Source: Solimonas sp. SE-A11 (GTDB lineage Bacteria; Pseudomonadota; Gammaproteobacteria; Nevskiales; Nevskiaceae). From it: a DNA stretch of 64,000 nt. The notes beneath the pieces were generated by a model, which saw only the letters and a list, made by a program, of their open reading frames with translations, ran no database searches and was not told where the DNA came from. A program made the position numbers and the translations under genes. This document shows positions 34,333-42,256 of this stretch, one piece after another. The stretch lies in the NCBI RefSeq assembly GCF_030345715.1, contig NZ_JAUASX010000001.1:1-64000 (forward strand). Reading direction: 5' to 3'. The first letter of the stretch is position 1. Every line of letters begins with the position of its first letter.

Positions 34333-35346
34333 TTACGCCCCCCAGATATTCATCCCGTACTTCCAGTACCCCATCACGTTGTTCAGGCGCGCATCCTGGT
34401 CCGCCGGCACCGGCAGCACTTCGCCCTCCAGCAGCGGGGTCAGGAACGGGGCCAGGGAGGCGCCGCCGCCGCCGGTGATGACGATGGCGTCGATGTCCCA
34501 GTCGTCGGCCCAGAGGCGGTTCACTTCCTGGGCGATGCGCGAGGCGAGCTGGCCGAAGGCGGCCTGTGAGATCGCGTTGAGGTCGTAGCGCTTGCCCTTG
34601 ATCTTGATGCTGCCCTTGGAGATGCCCTCGTACAGGCGGTACAGCTCCACGTTGATGCCGCTCTTCTCCAGCAGGGCGTTGGCGATGGCGGTGTAGGCCA
34701 CCGAGATGCCGGAGTCGCTGGACTGGCTGCCGCGCTCGGAATAGCGGGTCTTGTCGCTGATGGTGTAGTCGGCGGTGCGGAAGCCGATGTCGATGATGCC
34801 GATCTTCTCGCTGACGAAGCGCTGGCTGGCGGCCTTGCCCACGTCGTTGAGCATCAGGTTGAACATGGAGCCGAAGGGCTGCGGGATCACGCGCACGCGC
34901 TCCACGTACAGCACCTTCTCCTCGCGTTCGCCGCTGCCTGGCTTCACCACGGTGACCGGGTGGCGGTTCTGCAGCAGCGTGGTCAGGGCGTCCTTGTGCT
35001 TGCGGAAGTAGCTGATCGGCAGGCCCGCCACCAGGCGGATCGGATCGCCGCTGTCCACGAAGGGCGCCAGGGCGGCCAGGGCCAGGGTCTTCTTGTACTG
35101 CGTGAGGAACTGGGTCTGGTCCAGCGTGAAGCCGCGGCCGCGCGACTGCGTCTCGGCGAGCTCGCCGACGAACACCGACTGGCCGCCGACGATCAGGTGG
35201 CGCGGGAACAGCGGCTGGCCCGGCAGCAGGCTCTCGCCGAACTGCGACTCGTTGGCCTCGCCGACGATGGACTTGAAAATCTGGTGCTGCTTGCCGTCCG
35301 TGGCCTTGGTGTAGCCGAACCCGATATCAGCCCCGAGCACTTTCAC
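34333..35346 (-). CDS. Orphan ParM/StbA-like actin-family protein
   Basis: The 337-aa actin-like ATPase has the phosphate-1 motif GADIGFGYTKA at the N-terminus, phosphate-2 GIIDIGFRTADYT, and the adenosine motif AIVITGGGGASL. This matches plasmid-segregation actins (ParM/StbA, ALP types) and not MreB or FtsA. No partner DNA-binding gene (ParR) or plasmid gene is adjacent. GTG is used as start, with AGGGAG 9 nt upstream. It may be a domesticated plasmid gene. It is divergent from the haloalkane dehalogenase gene. Confidence 0.85.
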   Translation of the reverse strand: MKVLGADIGFGYTKATDGKQHQIFKSIVGEANESQFGESLLPGQPLFPRHLIVGGQSVFVGELAETQSRGRGFTLDQTQFLTQYKKTLALAALAPFVDSGDPIRLVAGLPISYFRKHKDALTTLLQNRHPVTVVKPGSGEREEKVLYVERVRVIPQPFGSMFNLMLNDVGKAASQRFVSEKIGIIDIGFRTADYTISDKTRYSERGSQSSDSGISVAYTAIANALLEKSGINVELYRLYEGISKGSIKIKGKRYDLNAISQAAFGQLASRIAQEVNRLWADDWDIDAIVITGGGGASLAPFLTPLLEGEVLPVPADQDARLNNVMGYWKYGMNIWGA

Positions 35347-35425
35347 TGGATGAACTCCCTCTCGTCGAATCGCGGCTTTCTAGCATGGTGGTCCAGGGTG
35401 GTCAAAAGCCGTATGCTCCGGCGCC

Positions 35426-36316
35426 ATGAAAGTGTTCCGCACGCCCGAGGCGCGTTTCGCCGATCTGCCGGGCTACCCCTTCAGGCCCAATCACCTGCTG
35501 CTCGACGATGGCCTGCGCATGCACTACGTCGACGAGGGCAGCGCCGCGGCGCCGCCGGTGCTGATGCTGCACGGTGAGCCGAGCTGGTCCTATCTCTACC
35601 GCAAGATGATCCCGCTGTTCGCCCAGGCCGGATACCGCGCGCTGGCGCCGGACCTGGTCGGCTTCGGCAAGTCCGACAAGCCTCTGGAGCCGGAGCTGTT
35701 CAGCTACCAGGCCCACGTGGACTGGCTGACGCAGTGGATCGTCAAGCTCGACCTGCGCGACATCACGCTGGTGTGCCAGGACTGGGGTGCGCTGCTGGGC
35801 CTGCGCATCGCCACCGAGCAGCCTGAGCGCTTCGCGCGCATCGTGGTGGCCAATGGCTTCATGCCCACGGGTGACCGCAAGCCGCCGCTGGCCTTCAAGC
35901 TGTGGCGCGCCTTCGCGCTGCACTCGCCGTGGTTCCCGATCTCCGGGGTGATCCGCTCCGGCTGCGCCCGCAAGCCCTCGGACGAGGAGCTGGCCGCCTA
36001 CGACGCGCCGTTTGCCACGGACGCTTCAAAGACCGCCGCGCGCCGCTTCCCCGCATTGGTGCCGACCACGCCGGATGATCCCGCCACGCCGGCCAACCGC
36101 CGCGCCTGGGAGGCGCTGGGCCAGTGGCAGAAGCCCTTCCTGACGATCTTCGGTGCCCAGGACAAGATCACCCGCGGGGCCTACAGGGTCCTGCAGAAGC
36201 AGGTGCCGGGTGCCCAGGGACAGCCGCACGAGATGCTTGAGGGCGTCGGCCACTTCATCCAGGAGGATGCGGGCGAAGCGCTGGCAGGGAAGATCCTGGA
36301 CTGGATGCGGCGCTAG
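35426..36316 (+). CDS. Haloalkane dehalogenase-like alpha/beta hydrolase
   Basis: The 296-aa protein matches haloalkane dehalogenases of subfamily I, which swap halide for hydroxyl on haloalkanes. The oxyanion motif HGEPSWSYLYRKM is at residues 49-61. The nucleophile Asp119 with halide-binding Trp120 lies in LVCQDWGALLG. The acid is probably in FGAQDKI, and the base His in GVGHFIQED. An epoxide hydrolase or other hydrolase would lack the Trp after the nucleophile. TATGCT lies 8 nt before the ATG and there is no Shine-Dalgarno. Confidence 0.88.
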   Translation: MKVFRTPEARFADLPGYPFRPNHLLLDDGLRMHYVDEGSAAAPPVLMLHGEPSWSYLYRKMIPLFAQAGYRALAPDLVGFGKSDKPLEPELFSYQAHVDWLTQWIVKLDLRDITLVCQDWGALLGLRIATEQPERFARIVVANGFMPTGDRKPPLAFKLWRAFALHSPWFPISGVIRSGCARKPSDEELAAYDAPFATDASKTAARRFPALVPTTPDDPATPANRRAWEALGQWQKPFLTIFGAQDKITRGAYRVLQKQVPGAQGQPHEMLEGVGHFIQEDAGEALAGKILDWMRR

Positions 36317-36341
36317 CGCGCCGTCGGCCGTGCCGATGTGG

Positions 36342-36734
36342 TCAGGCGAAGAAATCCGCTCCGCCTCCGGCCTGCCGTGCCACCACGTTGAGCACGGTTC
36401 CCGCCGGGTCCATCACCGAGAACGACAACTCCCCACCGGGGTGCTCGCCGAGCTGGCCCAGCAGCTCGAAGCCGCTGGCCTGCATGATTTCGTGCGTGGC
36501 CCGCACGTCCTCCACCTCCAGCGCCAGGCACAGGCCGCGGGTCAGTGCGGTGTGCGCGAACACCGGCAGGCGCCGCGGGTGGCTGGGATGCAGGAAGCCG
36601 ATCTCCCAGCCATCCACCGACAGGTGCAGGTACCAGTCCTGCTCGAACAGCACCTGCGCGCCCAGCGCCTCCACGTAGAAGGCTCGGCAGCGCGCCAGGT
36701 CGGGCGTGGTGATGATGGGGTAGAGGTGCCTCAT
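36342..36734 (-). CDS. VOC-family (glyoxalase/bleomycin resistance-like) protein
   Basis: The 130-aa protein has the paired beta-alpha-beta-beta-beta modules of vicinal oxygen chelate proteins. It starts HLYPIITTPDLARCRAFYVEA, and CLALEVEDVRATHEIMQASG and ELSFSVMDPAGTVLNVV form the second module. Metal-ligand candidates are His2-like and Glu positions at the strand ends. Substrate is unknown. It is convergent with the dehalogenase gene (25 bp apart) and divergent from dapF. Confidence 0.85.
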   Translation of the reverse strand: MRHLYPIITTPDLARCRAFYVEALGAQVLFEQDWYLHLSVDGWEIGFLHPSHPRRLPVFAHTALTRGLCLALEVEDVRATHEIMQASGFELLGQLGEHPGGELSFSVMDPAGTVLNVVARQAGGGADFFA

Positions 36735-36835
36735 GCCGTCCGTCCCCGCCCGGCCCGCTGTGTCCGCTGGTTCATCCTGGAGCCAATATTCCCCTTTTGT
36801 TCAAGAGCATACGCTCCCGGCCCGGTGCGGGACAG

Positions 36836-36841
36836 TAGAAT
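36836..36841 (+). promoter_or_regulatory. -10-like hexamer 6 nt before dapF
   Basis: TAGAAT is followed by GCCCGG and the ATG at 36848. No Shine-Dalgarno is present, so a leaderless dapF operon mRNA is likely. Confidence 0.5.
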
Positions 36842-36847
36842 GCCCGG

Positions 36848-37687
36848 ATGAAGCTCCCGTTCACCAAGATGCATGGCGCCGGCAATGACTTCGTGGTCAT
36901 CGACGCCACGCGCGCGCCCTTCCGCCCCACCCCGGCCCTGCTGCACAAGCTGACCGACCGCCGCTTCGGCGTCGGCTGCGACCAGGTGCTGGTGATCGAG
37001 GCGCCCGGTGCCCCGGACGTGGATTTCGACTACCGCATCTTCAACGCCGACGGCTCCGAGGTCGGGCAGTGCGGCAACGGCTCCCGTGCCCTGGCCCGCT
37101 TCGTGCGCGAGCAGGGGCTGTCGGACAAGGACAGCATCCGCGTGCGCACCCGCACCAGCACCCTGGAGCTGCGCCAGCTGCCGGACGGCCGCGTGCGCGT
37201 GAACATGGGCGTGCCGCGGCTGCAGCCGGCGCAGGTGCCGTTCACCGGCGCCGAAGCTGCGGCACCGCAGTACCGCCTGGAGCTGGACGGCGAGACCGTG
37301 GAATTCGGCGCGGTCAGCATGGGCAATCCCCATGCGGTGCTGGAGGTGGTGGACGTGGACACCGCCCCGGTGGGCGAGCTGGGACCGCGCCTGCAGCGCC
37401 ATGGCGCCTTCCCGGAGCAGGTCAACGTCGGCTTCCTGCAGATCCAGGGCCGTGACCGCGTACGCCTGCGGGTCTACGAGCGCGGCGCCGGCGAGACCCT
37501 GGCCTGCGGCAGCGGCGCCTGCGCCGCGGTGGTGGCCGGCCGCCTGTGGGACCGCCTGGGTGAAAAGGTGGACGTGGAAGTGCGCGGCGGTATGCTGACC
37601 ATCGAGTGGGCAGGGGAAGGCCAGCCGGTCTACATGACCGGGCCGGCCGAAACGGTATTTACAGGGGAAGTGGAATGGCCGAACTGA
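36848..37687 (+). CDS. dapF: Diaminopimelate epimerase
   Basis: DapF converts LL- to meso-diaminopimelate for lysine and peptidoglycan. The 279-aa protein has both catalytic Cys: [12 protein letters not shown] and [14 protein letters not shown]-terminal [15 protein letters not shown] is the family signature. It heads a dapF-DUF484-xerC operon; the end overlaps DUF484 by 13 nt. A -10-like TAGAAT exactly 6 nt before the ATG suggests leaderless translation. Confidence 0.98.
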   Translation: MKLPFTKMHGAGNDFVVIDATRAPFRPTPALLHKLTDRRFGVGCDQVLVIEAPGAPDVDFDYRIFNADGSEVGQCGNGSRALARFVREQGLSDKDSIRVRTRTSTLELRQLPDGRVRVNMGVPRLQPAQVPFTGAEAAAPQYRLELDGETVEFGAVSMGNPHAVLEVVDVDTAPVGELGPRLQRHGAFPEQVNVGFLQIQGRDRVRLRVYERGAGETLACGSGACAAVVAGRLWDRLGEKVDVEVRGGMLTIEWAGEGQPVYMTGPAETVFTGEVEWPN

Positions 37688-38376
37688 AGGCACAGAAGGA
37701 CAGCGAAGCACCCAAGCTCAACGAGCGCGAGGTCGTCGCCTTCCTCAAGGTGCATCCGGATTTCCTCACCCGCCACCCGGACCTGCTGGAGGCCATCGAG
37801 ATGCGCCACAAGGCCGGCTCGGCGGTGTCGCTGATCGAGCGCCAGGTCGATGTGCTGCGCGCCAAGAACCAGCGCCTGGAAGACAAGCTCGAGCGCCTGC
37901 TGGCCGCGGCGCACGACAACGAGAAGCGCGCCGAGAACGTGCAGCGCCTGGCGCGCACGCTGATGCGCGCGCCCTCGCTGGCCGCCGTGGTCGTGGGCCT
38001 GGCCAAGTGCATGCGTGAGGACTTCGGTATCGAGGAGACCTTCGTCGGCCTGTCCAGCACGCAGTACAAGCGCCACGACATCGACGGCCTGGTCTCGGTG
38101 GAGCCGGACGGCAAGATCGCCCGCGCCTTCGAGAATTTCTTCCGCACGCGCCTGATCGAGTGCGGCCCGCTGGCCGCCGACAAGGCCAAGCTGCTGTTTC
38201 CCAAGGCGGAGTCGCTGCCGGCCTCGGCCGCGATCATCCCGCTGGAAAAGGAAAAGCACCTGGGCATGATCGCCCTGGGCGCGGTGGACCCGGAGCGTTT
38301 CCAGCCGCGTCAGGGCAAGCTGTTCCTGGAGATGACCGCCGAACTGGTGGCCGCCGCGGTGCGCGCGCGCCTCTGA
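37675..38376 (+). CDS. DUF484 family protein (GAF-like)
   Basis: The 233-aa protein has the DUF484 N-terminus ([19 protein letters not shown]), a coiled-coil stretch ([25 protein letters not shown], in part) and a GAF-like C-terminal domain. It is conserved between dapF and xerC in many gammaproteobacteria, but its molecular role is not settled. GGGGAAG lies before the ATG. The stop overlaps the xerC start (TGATG). Confidence 0.94.
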   Translation: MAELKAQKDSEAPKLNEREVVAFLKVHPDFLTRHPDLLEAIEMRHKAGSAVSLIERQVDVLRAKNQRLEDKLERLLAAAHDNEKRAENVQRLARTLMRAPSLAAVVVGLAKCMREDFGIEETFVGLSSTQYKRHDIDGLVSVEPDGKIARAFENFFRTRLIECGPLAADKAKLLFPKAESLPASAAIIPLEKEKHLGMIALGAVDPERFQPRQGKLFLEMTAELVAAAVRARL

Positions 38377-39299
38377 TGGCGGAGCCCGCGCCAGCGCCCT
38401 TCGGGGCCGAGATCGCGGAGTACCTGTCCTACCTGCGGCACGAGAAGCGCTACTCGCCGCATACCCTCACCGCGAGCCAGAAGGACCTCGACACCTTCGC
38501 CGCCTACTGCGGCCAGGCCCGCATCTCGCGCCTGGAGCAGGTGGACCAGCACACCGTGCGCGGCTTCGTGGCCGCCCGGCATCGCGCCGGCATCGAGCCG
38601 GCCTCGCTGCACCGCTACCTCTCCAGCCTGCGCGGCTTCTTCAAGCGGCAGGTCAACCGGGGGCTGCTGCAGGCCAATCCCGCCACCGCCGTCCGCGGTC
38701 CCAAGCTGCGCCGCAAGCTGCCGTCGGTGATTCCGATGGAGGATCTGAACACCGCGCTCGATACCCCGATCGAGGGTGACTGGGCCGAGCGGGACCGCGC
38801 CATCGCCGAGTTGTTCTATTCCACCGGCATGCGCCTGTCGGAGCTGCACGACCTGGACCTGGCCCAGGTGGCCGGCGGTCAGGCGGAGATCACGGTCAAC
38901 GGCAAGGGCGGGCGCCAGCGCATCGTCATGGTCGGCTCCAAGGCCCGGGAGGCCCTGCAGGCCTGGCTGGAGCAGCGGCCCGCGGTGGCCGCCCCGGGCG
39001 AAACGGCCCTGTTCGTGGGCCGTAGTGGCCAGAGGGCGACGCGGGCCATCATCGGCCAGCGACTCAAGCTCTGGGCGCAGCGCGCGGGCCTCGGCACTCA
39101 CCTGAATCCGCATCGCCTGCGGCACTCCTTCGCCACCCACCTGCTGACCGAGACCGGCGACCTCCGGGCGGTGCAGGAGATGCTGGGGCACGCCAACCTC
39201 AGCACCACCCAGATCTATACCCACCTGGATTTCAAGCGCCTGACCGAGGTTTACGACCAGGCCCACCCCCGCGCAAAACGCCCTAAAAAGGCCTCATGA
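38376..39299 (+). CDS. xerC: Tyrosine recombinase XerC
   Basis: XerC, with XerD, resolves chromosome dimers at dif. The 307-aa protein has an N-terminal core-binding domain (YLSYLRHEKRYSPHTL) and the catalytic set: Arg in STGMRLSEL, Lys in GKGGRQR, HRLRHSFATH, LGHANLSTTQ and the Tyr nucleophile in QIYTHLDF. Length and operon position (after DUF484) separate it from phage integrases. Translation is coupled to DUF484. Confidence 0.97.
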   Translation: MAEPAPAPFGAEIAEYLSYLRHEKRYSPHTLTASQKDLDTFAAYCGQARISRLEQVDQHTVRGFVAARHRAGIEPASLHRYLSSLRGFFKRQVNRGLLQANPATAVRGPKLRRKLPSVIPMEDLNTALDTPIEGDWAERDRAIAELFYSTGMRLSELHDLDLAQVAGGQAEITVNGKGGRQRIVMVGSKAREALQAWLEQRPAVAAPGETALFVGRSGQRATRAIIGQRLKLWAQRAGLGTHLNPHRLRHSFATHLLTETGDLRAVQEMLGHANLSTTQIYTHLDFKRLTEVYDQAHPRAKRPKKAS

Positions 39300-39313
39300 A
39301 GGCTGACTCAGTC

Positions 39314-39341
39314 TTGTGCGCTGCAAAAAAATGCGTATGAT
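39314..39341 (+). promoter_or_regulatory. promoter of the Ala/Pro-rich lipoprotein gene
   Basis: TTGTGC (39314-39319), 16 nt, then TATGAT (39336-39341). The predicted start near 39348 gives a leader of about 78 nt. Confidence 0.6.
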
Positions 39342-39425
39342 TTCGCCCTTAATCGGGGCAGATCACGGTCTGTTCGGATTGCTAGCTAGTTAACTTAATT
39401 TTTCAAACCCTTGGGAGTTGTTCAA

Positions 39426-39677
39426 ATGCGTAATGTTCTGATCGCCGCTGGCCTCGCCGCCGCCCTGGCCCTCGCCGCTTGCAAGAAGGAAGAAGCTGCT
39501 CCGGCTCCGGAAGCCGCCCCGGCTCCGGCCGCTGAAGCCGCCCCGGTTGAGCAGCAGGCTGCCGACGCCGCCGCCGCCCCGGCTGCCGAAGCCGCCCCGG
39601 CTGCTGACGCCGCCGCCCCGGCTGCCGACGCTGCCGCTCCGGCCGCCGAAGCTGCTCCGGCCCCGGCCGCGCAGTAA
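39426..39677 (+). CDS. Small Ala/Pro/Glu-rich lipoprotein
   Basis: The 83-aa product has a lipoprotein signal with lipobox LALAAC, then KKEE and about 60 residues made almost only of Ala, Pro, Glu and Asp in near-repeats (APAAEAAP, AADAAAPA). It is likely a disordered, acidic outer- or inner-membrane tether. GGGAG precedes the ATG. It has its own strong promoter and terminator, which suggests high expression. Low complexity prevents a family assignment. Confidence 0.8.
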   Translation: MRNVLIAAGLAAALALAACKKEEAAPAPEAAPAPAAEAAPVEQQAADAAAAPAAEAAPAADAAAPAADAAAPAAEAAPAPAAQ

Positions 39678-39709
39678 GAATCGCCCCGCGCCGCAAGGCG
39701 CAGCGATGT

Positions 39710-39741
39710 GAAGAAGGCGCCGCAAGGCGCCTTCTTCTTTT
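39710..39741 (+). terminator. intrinsic terminator after the small lipoprotein gene
   Basis: GAAGAAGGCGCC-GCAA-GGCGCCTTCTTC with a GNRA loop and TTTTG after it. Confidence 0.9.
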
Positions 39742-39831
39742 GTGCCGCTGGCGTGCATCGCACCCGCGCCGCAGCTTGAATACCCCCACCATCGCCCCCA
39801 CCATCGGTGCAATACCAAGATGGGGTCAGCG

Positions 39832-40374
39832 ATGCAGCAATTCGACGGAACCACGATCCTCTGCGTACGCCGCGGCAACCAGGTTGCCCTGGGCGGTGAC
39901 GGCCAGGTATCGATGGGCAACACGCGCGTCAAGGGCAATGCCCGCAAGGTGCGCCGTCTCTACAACGGCAAGGTGATGGCCGGCTTCGCCGGCGGCACCG
40001 CCGACGCCTTCACGCTGTTCGAGCGTTTCGAAGGCAAGCTCGAGAAACATGGCGGCCAGCTCACCCGCGCTGCGGTGGAGATGGCCAAGGACTGGCGCAC
40101 CGACCGCTACCTGCGCAAGCTCGAGGCGCTGCTGATCGTGGCCGACCACGAGGCCTCGCTGATGATCACCGGCAACGGCGACGTGATGGAGCCCGAGCCG
40201 CATGGCGTCATCGCCATCGGCAGTGGCGGCAGCTTTGCCAGCGCCGCGGCACGCGCCCTGGTGGACAACACTGAACTCGGTGCCAGGGACATCGTCGAAA
40301 AGGCGCTGCACATCGCCGCCGACATCTGCATCTACACCAACCACAATCTCACGCTCGAGACCCTCGATCTCTGA
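39832..40374 (+). CDS. hslV: ATP-dependent protease proteolytic subunit HslV
   Basis: HslV is the threonine protease core of the HslUV complex. The 180-aa protein begins [14 protein letters not shown], so the catalytic Thr is residue 7 and a short propeptide must be removed. Family motifs [10 protein letters not shown] and [17 protein letters not shown] are present. An in-frame ATG 12 nt upstream is possible but gives a longer propeptide. hslU follows after 14 nt. Confidence 0.97.
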   Translation: MQQFDGTTILCVRRGNQVALGGDGQVSMGNTRVKGNARKVRRLYNGKVMAGFAGGTADAFTLFERFEGKLEKHGGQLTRAAVEMAKDWRTDRYLRKLEALLIVADHEASLMITGNGDVMEPEPHGVIAIGSGGSFASAAARALVDNTELGARDIVEKALHIAADICIYTNHNLTLETLDL

Positions 40375-40388
40375 GCGGCCAGGAAACA

Positions 40389-41747
40389 ATGAACGCACAG
40401 CCCCCCGCCGCGTCCGTCAGCATGACGCCGCGTGAAATCGTCGCCGAACTCGATCGACACATCGTCGGCCAGGCCGCCGCCAAGCGCGCGGTCGCCGTCG
40501 CCCTGCGCAACCGCTGGCGCCGCCAGCAGGTGGACGTGCAGATGCGCAGCGAGATCCACCCCAAGAACATCCTGATGATCGGCCCCACCGGCGTCGGCAA
40601 GACCGAGATCGCGCGGCGCCTGGCCAAGCTGGCCAACGCGCCGTTCATCAAGGTGGAGGCCACCAAGTTCACCGAGGTGGGCTACGTCGGCAAGGACGTG
40701 GACAGCATCATCCGCGACCTGGTCGACGCCGCGATCAAGCAGACCCGAGACCAGGCCACGCAGCGCCTGCGCGACAAGGCCGAGTTGGCGGCCGAGGAGC
40801 GCGTGCTCGATGCCCTGCTGCCGCCGCCCAAGGATTTCGGCGAGCCGAGCACCCAGCGCCAGAACGAGAACGGCGCCGCGCGACAGGTGTTCCGCAAACA
40901 GCTGCGCGAAGGCAAGCTCGACGATACCGAGATCGAGATCAAGGTCAGCAGCCTGCCACCCAACGTGCAGCTGATGGGCCCGCCGGGCATGGAAGACATG
41001 ACCCAGCAGCTGCAGTCGCTGTTCGCCGGCATGGGCCAGGGCAAGCAGCGCGCCAAGAAGATGAAGATCCGCGAGGCGCTGCAGCAACTGGTCGACGAAG
41101 AGGCTGCCAAGCTGGTGGACGAGGAGGCGATCAAGGCCGAGGCCCTGCGCAACGTCGAGGAGAACGGCATCGTCTTCATCGACGAGATCGACAAGGTCGC
41201 CAAGCGCGGCGAGTACGCGGGCGCCGACGTATCGCGCGAAGGCGTGCAGCGCGATCTGCTGCCGCTGATCGAGGGCAGCACCGTCACCACCAAGTACGGC
41301 AGCGTGCACACCGATCACATCCTGTTCATTGCCTCCGGTGCCTTCCACCTGTCCAAGCCCTCGGACCTGATCCCGGAGCTGCAGGGCCGCCTGCCGATCC
41401 GCGTGGAACTGGACGCGCTGAAGACCGGTGACTTCCTGCGCATCCTCACCGAGCCCAACTACTCGCTGACCGAGCAGTACCGCGCGCTGATGGCGACCGA
41501 AGGCGTCACGGTGGACTTCACCGCCGACGGCCTGGAGCGTCTGGCTGCGATCGCCTACCAGGTCAACGAAAGCACCGAGAACATCGGCGCGCGCCGTCTG
41601 CATACGGTGATGGAGCGCCTGATGGAAGAGACCGCCTTCGATGCGCCGGACAAGTCGGGCACCACCCTGACCGTGAACGCCGCCTACGTCGACGGCAAGC
41701 TCGGCAAGCTGGCCGCCGACGAAGACCTGTCGCGGTACATCCTGTGA
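40389..41747 (+). CDS. hslU: HslU ATPase subunit of HslUV protease
   Basis: HslU unfolds substrates and feeds them to HslV. The 452-aa AAA+ protein has Walker [14 protein letters not shown], the I-domain (residues about 110-240, charged and helical), Walker [10 protein letters not shown] and the sensor/C-terminal segment ending EDLSRYIL, the tail that docks in HslV. The N-terminus [17 protein letters not shown] is typical. AGGAAAC precedes the ATG. Confidence 0.98.
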   Translation: MNAQPPAASVSMTPREIVAELDRHIVGQAAAKRAVAVALRNRWRRQQVDVQMRSEIHPKNILMIGPTGVGKTEIARRLAKLANAPFIKVEATKFTEVGYVGKDVDSIIRDLVDAAIKQTRDQATQRLRDKAELAAEERVLDALLPPPKDFGEPSTQRQNENGAARQVFRKQLREGKLDDTEIEIKVSSLPPNVQLMGPPGMEDMTQQLQSLFAGMGQGKQRAKKMKIREALQQLVDEEAAKLVDEEAIKAEALRNVEENGIVFIDEIDKVAKRGEYAGADVSREGVQRDLLPLIEGSTVTTKYGSVHTDHILFIASGAFHLSKPSDLIPELQGRLPIRVELDALKTGDFLRILTEPNYSLTEQYRALMATEGVTVDFTADGLERLAAIAYQVNESTENIGARRLHTVMERLMEETAFDAPDKSGTTLTVNAAYVDGKLGKLAADEDLSRYIL

Positions 41748-41754
41748 TCGTCCT

Positions 41755-42171
41755 GTGACGGCCTCGCGTGTCACCGCGCTGAAGCTGCACCGCGGCTCGC
41801 GGCTGTTGGAGGTGGCGTTTGCCGACGGCAGCCGCCACAGCCTGCCCTGCGAATACCTGCGCGTGTTCTCGCCCAGCGCGGAGTTGCGCGGCCATGGCTT
41901 GGCGGAGCCGATGCTGGTGGGCGGCAAGCGCACGGTGAACATCGAGCGCGTGGAGCCGGTGGGCAACTACGCCGTGCGCCTGGTATTCGACGACGGACAC
42001 GACACCGGCCTCTACACCTGGGAACTGCTGCACGAGCTGGGGCAGGACCAGGAGAAGAACTGGGCGCGCTACGAACAGCGCATGGCCGAGATCGGCATGT
42101 CGCGCGACCGCGACGTGACCAAGCTGGCGGCGCTGGTTCGGCACTACGCGCCGAAAGATAGTAGTCGGTAG
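41755..42171 (+). CDS. DUF971 domain protein
   Basis: The 138-aa protein is a DUF971 (gamma-butyrobetaine hydroxylase-like N-terminal) domain, beginning LKLHRGSRLLEVAFADGSRHSLPCEYLRVFSPSAE (in part) with GNYAVRLVFDDGHDTGLYTW. Stand-alone members often follow hslU in proteobacteria; function is unsettled, and fused forms occur with Fe-S carrier ATPases. A GTG start at 41755 lies 8 nt after the hslU stop. The last codons (KDSSR-stop) are supplied by the left arm of the TAGATAGTAG repeat. Confidence 0.92.
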   Translation: MTASRVTALKLHRGSRLLEVAFADGSRHSLPCEYLRVFSPSAELRGHGLAEPMLVGGKRTVNIERVEPVGNYAVRLVFDDGHDTGLYTWELLHELGQDQEKNWARYEQRMAEIGMSRDRDVTKLAALVRHYAPKDSSR

Positions 42172-42250
42172 ATAGTAGATAGTAGTTGTCGAAGCCCGCT
42201 GCGCGGGCTTTGCGCTTTTAACCACTATCTACCGACTACTATCTACTATC
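42157..42250. repeat. TAGATAGTAG inverted repeat, copy B
   Basis: GATAGTAGTCGGTAGATAGT (42157-42176) and its exact reverse complement (42224-42243) form 20-bp arms with further TAGATAGTAG units. They enclose AAGCCCGC-TGC-GCGGGCTT, a terminator-like hairpin. Copy A is at 19422-19501. The left arm overlaps the end of the DUF971 gene. Confidence 0.88.
42192..42219 (+). terminator. terminator-like hairpin inside repeat copy B
   Basis: AAGCCCGC-TGC-GCGGGCTT is followed by TGCGCTTTTA. It would end the hslVU-DUF971 transcript. Confidence 0.6.
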
Positions 42251-42256
42251 CGCTGT

